A DNA stretch of 64,000 nt from Nostoc sp. ATCC 43529 (GTDB lineage: Bacteria > Cyanobacteriota > Cyanobacteriia > Cyanobacteriales > Nostocaceae): assembly GCA_003326205.1 (NCBI GenBank), contig LWTK01000060.1, forward strand, positions 1 to 64,000, in the 5' to 3' direction. Below, one piece after another: positions 61,308-64,000 of the stretch. Under the pieces are notes generated by a model that did not search any database, was not told the DNA's origin, and saw only the letters and a list, made by a program, of their open reading frames with translations. Positions within the stretch are counted from its first letter, which is position 1; each line of letters opens with the position of its first letter. A program made the translations under genes and the position numbers.

Positions 61308-62195
61308 GTGAGCAAATCGATTGTTCAGTTAGTTGATGAATTACCAACCAGAGGCTTAACTGTTTCGCTGTTAAATTCCCTCGATTTTGTTGCTCCCGGC
61401 CAGTGGCAAAATACCGTAGGCTTTGTTAACACTATTAAAACAGTTACTCTGGAAACTGACGAAGATTTAATTCAACAAATTGGCGAACGAGCAATTTATC
61501 TATTCAACGATAAATCCCAAGGCTATCAAACAGCTTTATGGCTATATCAAACCGTTGATAATACAGATAAAGCCCTGGGCGCAGCAGCTTTAGCTAACAA
61601 AGTCGGTGAGAAAATTCCTTTATTGGGTTTTTTAAACTCCGTTACTCCTAAACCTGACAAAGCTCAAACCATCGATTTGACATTAAAATTAGTGGCTGAA
61701 TTAATAGCTTTCTGCCAAATTAACGGCATTCCTGGAGATAGTATTGGCGACTTTGTTGCCTCTTTGGGAGAATATAGCGGTGAGTCACTGATCCGCATGG
61801 TAGCCTTAGTTTGTGTTGATGGTTTAATCCCTCTAGGCCCAGACTTCATCAGCAAAGCAATATCTGGTTTGAATCAAACAAATCCGCAAGAATTAGAACA
61901 AAACTCAACTTTCCACAATATCAAAGATGTGATTCCAGGTAACAACGCTGGCAGTAAACTTAACTTTATCGGCGAAAGCTTTGACTCCGTTAAAGGTTGG
62001 ATGAGCGGATTAGTGAACGCCAATAATTTAACGCCACAAAAAGTTGTCCACAACTTGCAAAATTTTGTGGATGTTGCAGATGACAAGTTAGACTATCTCG
62101 CGGCGTTTCTGGATGTATCAACTAATTATTACGAACACACAGGTACGCAAACTTTGGCACGTCGCTTAATTGAACGGGCGGTGGCTGAGATTTAA
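61308..62195 (+). CDS. Hypothetical protein, downstream of lipoprotein
   Basis: I do not recognise this 295-aa protein. It starts with GTG 61308, with AAGGAG 7-12 bases upstream. It has no membrane segment, is mostly helical, and contains QTIDLTLKLVAELIAFCQIN, GIPGDSIGDFVASLGEYSGE and LTPQKVVHNLQNFVDVADDK. The size and the strong ribosome-binding site support a real gene. It shares the strand with the lipoprotein and may act with it at the membrane. Confidence 0.7.
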   Translation: MSKSIVQLVDELPTRGLTVSLLNSLDFVAPGQWQNTVGFVNTIKTVTLETDEDLIQQIGERAIYLFNDKSQGYQTALWLYQTVDNTDKALGAAALANKVGEKIPLLGFLNSVTPKPDKAQTIDLTLKLVAELIAFCQINGIPGDSIGDFVASLGEYSGESLIRMVALVCVDGLIPLGPDFISKAISGLNQTNPQELEQNSTFHNIKDVIPGNNAGSKLNFIGESFDSVKGWMSGLVNANNLTPQKVVHNLQNFVDVADDKLDYLAAFLDVSTNYYEHTGTQTLARRLIERAVAEI

Positions 62196-62301
62196 GGTGA
62201 TGGGGGACTGGGGGCTGGGAGGTGTGGGAGGAGAGGGAGGTGTGGGAAGAAATCTTTCCCCCTCACTCGCCACACTCCCCATCTCCCCATCTCCCCAATC
62301 C

Positions 62302-63024
62302 CTATTGCGGTAAACGCAAATCTGCGGCGATCGCGTATAAATAAGGTTGAAAAATAGCTAAATTTTCCAGCTTTTCAAACTTACCTGTTTGCGTACCTGA
62401 ATCAAAGGCAGTCGTAATTAGGTAAAGTCTAGCCCCGTCAAAGGCAACATGACCGATATGTTGCTCTTGTACTCCACCTTGTTGGTTAAGTCCAGCAAAG
62501 CCATACCGGATTCCCTGAAGCTTCCCAACTGGTACTGATTGCGTTGGGTAGTCTGAGAAAATAATGTCCCTTCCATATTGAGCTTGACGGTCTTTGGCAA
62601 CAGTAGCATATTTGTCTGCTACCCAAGTCTTGAGGGCTGTCAAGACCTGAGTTTGGTATTTAGAATTTTGGTAGTCAACTGGAGAATTAGTAGGAACACC
62701 CGCAGCTGTAAGTTTCTTTTGAAAATCTGGAATCTTTTCTAGTGGGTAAACGTTAATCTCAACTGTACCCAAAACTTTTCCCTTAGAGGAAATACACAAC
62801 AAGGCCGCATTTTCATTACAAACAGCAACTTGCCAGTTAGTTGGAGCAGAAGTATTTCCGAGAATTTTCTGCCAGACCTTGCGCTCACTAGGGTTGGCAA
62901 GTTTTGACACAGCAGGCGGATTTGGCGGTTTTTTTGGAGAAAGTCGTGGGAGAACAAACTTTGCTCCCACTGGTATTAATAGCGCCAAAATCAAACCTAG
63001 TATTAAATGATAAAGTCGTAACAT
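62302..63024 (-). CDS. Membrane-anchored hypothetical protein
   Basis: This 240-aa protein has one N-terminal hydrophobic segment (LYHLILGLILALLIPVGAKF), after which the chain is probably periplasmic. The mature part has KVWQKILGNTSAPTNWQVAV, CNENAALLCISSKGKVLGTV and LQGIRYGFAGLNQQGGVQEQ. I do not know a family. The gene is convergent with the hypothetical gene at 61308. A repeat tract (62196-62300) lies between them. Confidence 0.65.
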   Translation of the reverse strand: MLRLYHLILGLILALLIPVGAKFVLPRLSPKKPPNPPAVSKLANPSERKVWQKILGNTSAPTNWQVAVCNENAALLCISSKGKVLGTVEINVYPLEKIPDFQKKLTAAGVPTNSPVDYQNSKYQTQVLTALKTWVADKYATVAKDRQAQYGRDIIFSDYPTQSVPVGKLQGIRYGFAGLNQQGGVQEQHIGHVAFDGARLYLITTAFDSGTQTGKFEKLENLAIFQPYLYAIAADLRLPQ

Positions 63025-63357
63025 TTTCGTAAAAATTTAAAGCTAAGGATTATAGACTGATGAAATAATTTGTAATTCGTAATTAAATTAGATACAACAA
63101 GGAATAGGCAACATGTTAGGAGTAACAATTAAAACTTTAGTTTTGGGTCTAGAGCCACGTTTGGATAAATAATTATACCGAAACTGCTTGCAGGAAGGTA
63201 TAAAACGTCCTTGTTTCAATCCCACTCTTTTAAGGGTGGGTAGCATAGCTGCCTTCTGCCTCCTGCCTTCTGCCTTCTGAATGGATTGACAAACGCAATG
63301 GTATCTTAGCGTGTTACTGATGTAATAATCCTAGAACTTGATTTGCGTTTTTTACTA
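63025..63357. other. Spacer with a CRISPR-repeat-like unit
   Basis: No gene is seen. At 63213-63243 the sequence GTTTCAATCCCACTCTTTTA continues AGGGTGGGTAGC, which looks like one cyanobacterial CRISPR repeat (GTTTCAATCCC start and a CCCAC/GTGGG stem). There is no second copy within reach, so it is not an array. A CTTCTGCCTCCTGCC tract follows at 63252-63278. Confidence 0.35.
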
Positions 63358-64000
63358 ATGAAATTCAGCGAAATCCTACACAAATTCGGCGACGCAGCTA
63401 CAGCTAATAGCCTGAGTGCGAATCCCAACCACGATCCAGAGATTAGCGGAGTAGCAGCTATTGATGAGGCTAATAACGATAATCTCAGCTACGTGGAGGG
63501 AGCAAAATTTGCATCTTTGATCGCTAAGACCAATGCTAGTGCTTTAATTTTGCCCCAGGATGAAAAGTTACAGGCACTTGCACAAGAACGTGGTATCGTC
63601 TGGCTAAGTACTCCAGAACCGCGATTGTTGTTTGCTAAAGCGATCGCAATTTTTTACCAACCATATCGCCCAGTTCCAGAAATTCATCCCAGCGCTGTAA
63701 TTCACTCTACGGCGAAAATTGGTAGTGATGTTTATATTGGCCCTCACGTTGTAATTGAACAAGGGGTAGAAGTTGGTAATGATGTAATTATCCATCCCAA
63801 TGTAGTAGTTTATCCAGATGTCAAAATAGGCGATCGCACCATCTTACACGCCAATTGCACCATCCACGAACGGACACACATCGGTGCAGATTGCGTAATT
63901 TTCAGTGGTGCTGTCATCGGTGCAGAAGGTTTTGGTTTTGTTCCTACCCGCACAGGTTGGTTAAAAATGGAACAATCCGGCTATACCGTGTTAGAAGATG
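63358..64000 (+). CDS. lpxD: UDP-3-O-acylglucosamine N-acyltransferase, N-terminal part
   Basis: LpxD adds an acyl chain to UDP-3-O-acylglucosamine in lipid A synthesis. The first 214 codons are inside the window and the gene runs off the right edge. MKFSEILHKFGDAATANSLS begins the uridine-binding domain. Hexapeptide repeats then build the left-handed beta-helix (IHPSAVIHSTAKIGSDVYIG, then PHVVIEQGVEVG, VVVYPDVKIGDRTILHANCT, GAVIGAEGFGFVPTRTGWLK). The GFGF segment is conserved in LpxD. The start is ATG 63358. Confidence 0.93.
   Translation, partial: MKFSEILHKFGDAATANSLSANPNHDPEISGVAAIDEANNDNLSYVEGAKFASLIAKTNASALILPQDEKLQALAQERGIVWLSTPEPRLLFAKAIAIFYQPYRPVPEIHPSAVIHSTAKIGSDVYIGPHVVIEQGVEVGNDVIIHPNVVVYPDVKIGDRTILHANCTIHERTHIGADCVIFSGAVIGAEGFGFVPTRTGWLKMEQSGYTVLED

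Noticed and set aside
63213..63243. CRISPR array
   Set aside because: Only one repeat-like unit; no spacer-repeat periodicity and no cas genes in the window.
1..64000. tRNA or rRNA genes
   Set aside because: No cloverleaf T-loop words (GGTTCGAATCC type) with matching acceptor stems and no rRNA core motifs were seen by eye; a tRNAscan run would settle it.

Overview
This is a chromosomal segment of a filamentous, probably heterocyst-forming cyanobacterium of the Nostoc/Anabaena type. The evidence is many copies of the HIP1 octamer (GCGATCGC), photosynthetic-type NDH-1 genes (ndhF1, ndhD1), an RbcR-type LysR regulator, a cyanobacterial arginine decarboxylase, AT-rich spacers full of short tandem repeats (GTTAGGA and GTCATTA heptamers) and palindromic repeats. 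No rRNA, tRNA or CRISPR array was found by eye. The window opens inside a transposase and closes inside lpxD.

Layout. 1-0.7 kb: 5' end of an IS1634-type transposase and an AT-rich spacer. 0.7-2.7 kb: gmd and fcl, which make GDP-L-fucose. 2.8-4.5 kb: 5-formyl-THF cyclo-ligase and a catalase-related haem protein. 4.7-8.7 kb: a 1318-aa NLR-like protein with a P-loop NTPase, helical repeats and a CHAT protease domain. 9.0-10.7 kb: a sugar ABC permease and, on the minus strand, a sugar-phosphate transferase. 11.0-15.0 kb: a 1320-aa protein joining coiled coil, acidic linker and an Hsp70/actin-type ATPase. 15.0-16.0 kb: 1 kb without a gene but with strong inverted repeats, a candidate structured RNA. 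16.0-18.7 kb: a Crp-family regulator, a DUF2232 membrane protein and a CobT-like protein. 19-24.7 kb: coiled-coil protein, solute-binding lipoprotein, protein kinase, RbcR and an NnrU/Z-ISO-like membrane protein. 25.3-31.8 kb: thioredoxin-like protein, ndhF1 and ndhD1, with a block of toxin-antitoxin-like genes lying between the two ndh genes. 32-41.9 kb: several hypothetical proteins, ClpB, an SRPBCC protein, ScpA and an NDP-sugar synthase. 42-45.5 kb: speA, ndk and a TerC-family protein. 46-53.3 kb: small hypothetical genes, nuclease-fold genes (Uma2 and others), acs, a TPR protein, and decayed copies of acs and a Uma2 gene. 53.3-57.7 kb: a MarR-linked multidrug-efflux cluster in which both the EmrA-like and EmrB-like genes carry internal deletions. 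57.9-64 kb: GT39-type membrane glycosyltransferase, methyltransferase, lipoprotein, two hypothetical proteins and lpxD.

How the genes work together. Surface-glycan and envelope functions recur (gmd, fcl, sugar transferase, NDP-sugar synthase, GT39, lpxD). ndhF1 and ndhD1 encode proton-pumping subunits of NDH-1, and RbcR nearby is the kind of regulator tied to carbon fixation. The accessory content is decaying: an antitoxin stopped by an amber codon, HIP1-associated and other deletions in efflux genes, a residual acs 3' end, nested MITEs, and a tandem repeat carried in frame inside a cobT-like gene. The points most worth a second look are the structured intergenic region at 15.2-15.75 kb, the CHAT-NLR protein, and the toxin-antitoxin block between ndhF1 and ndhD1.
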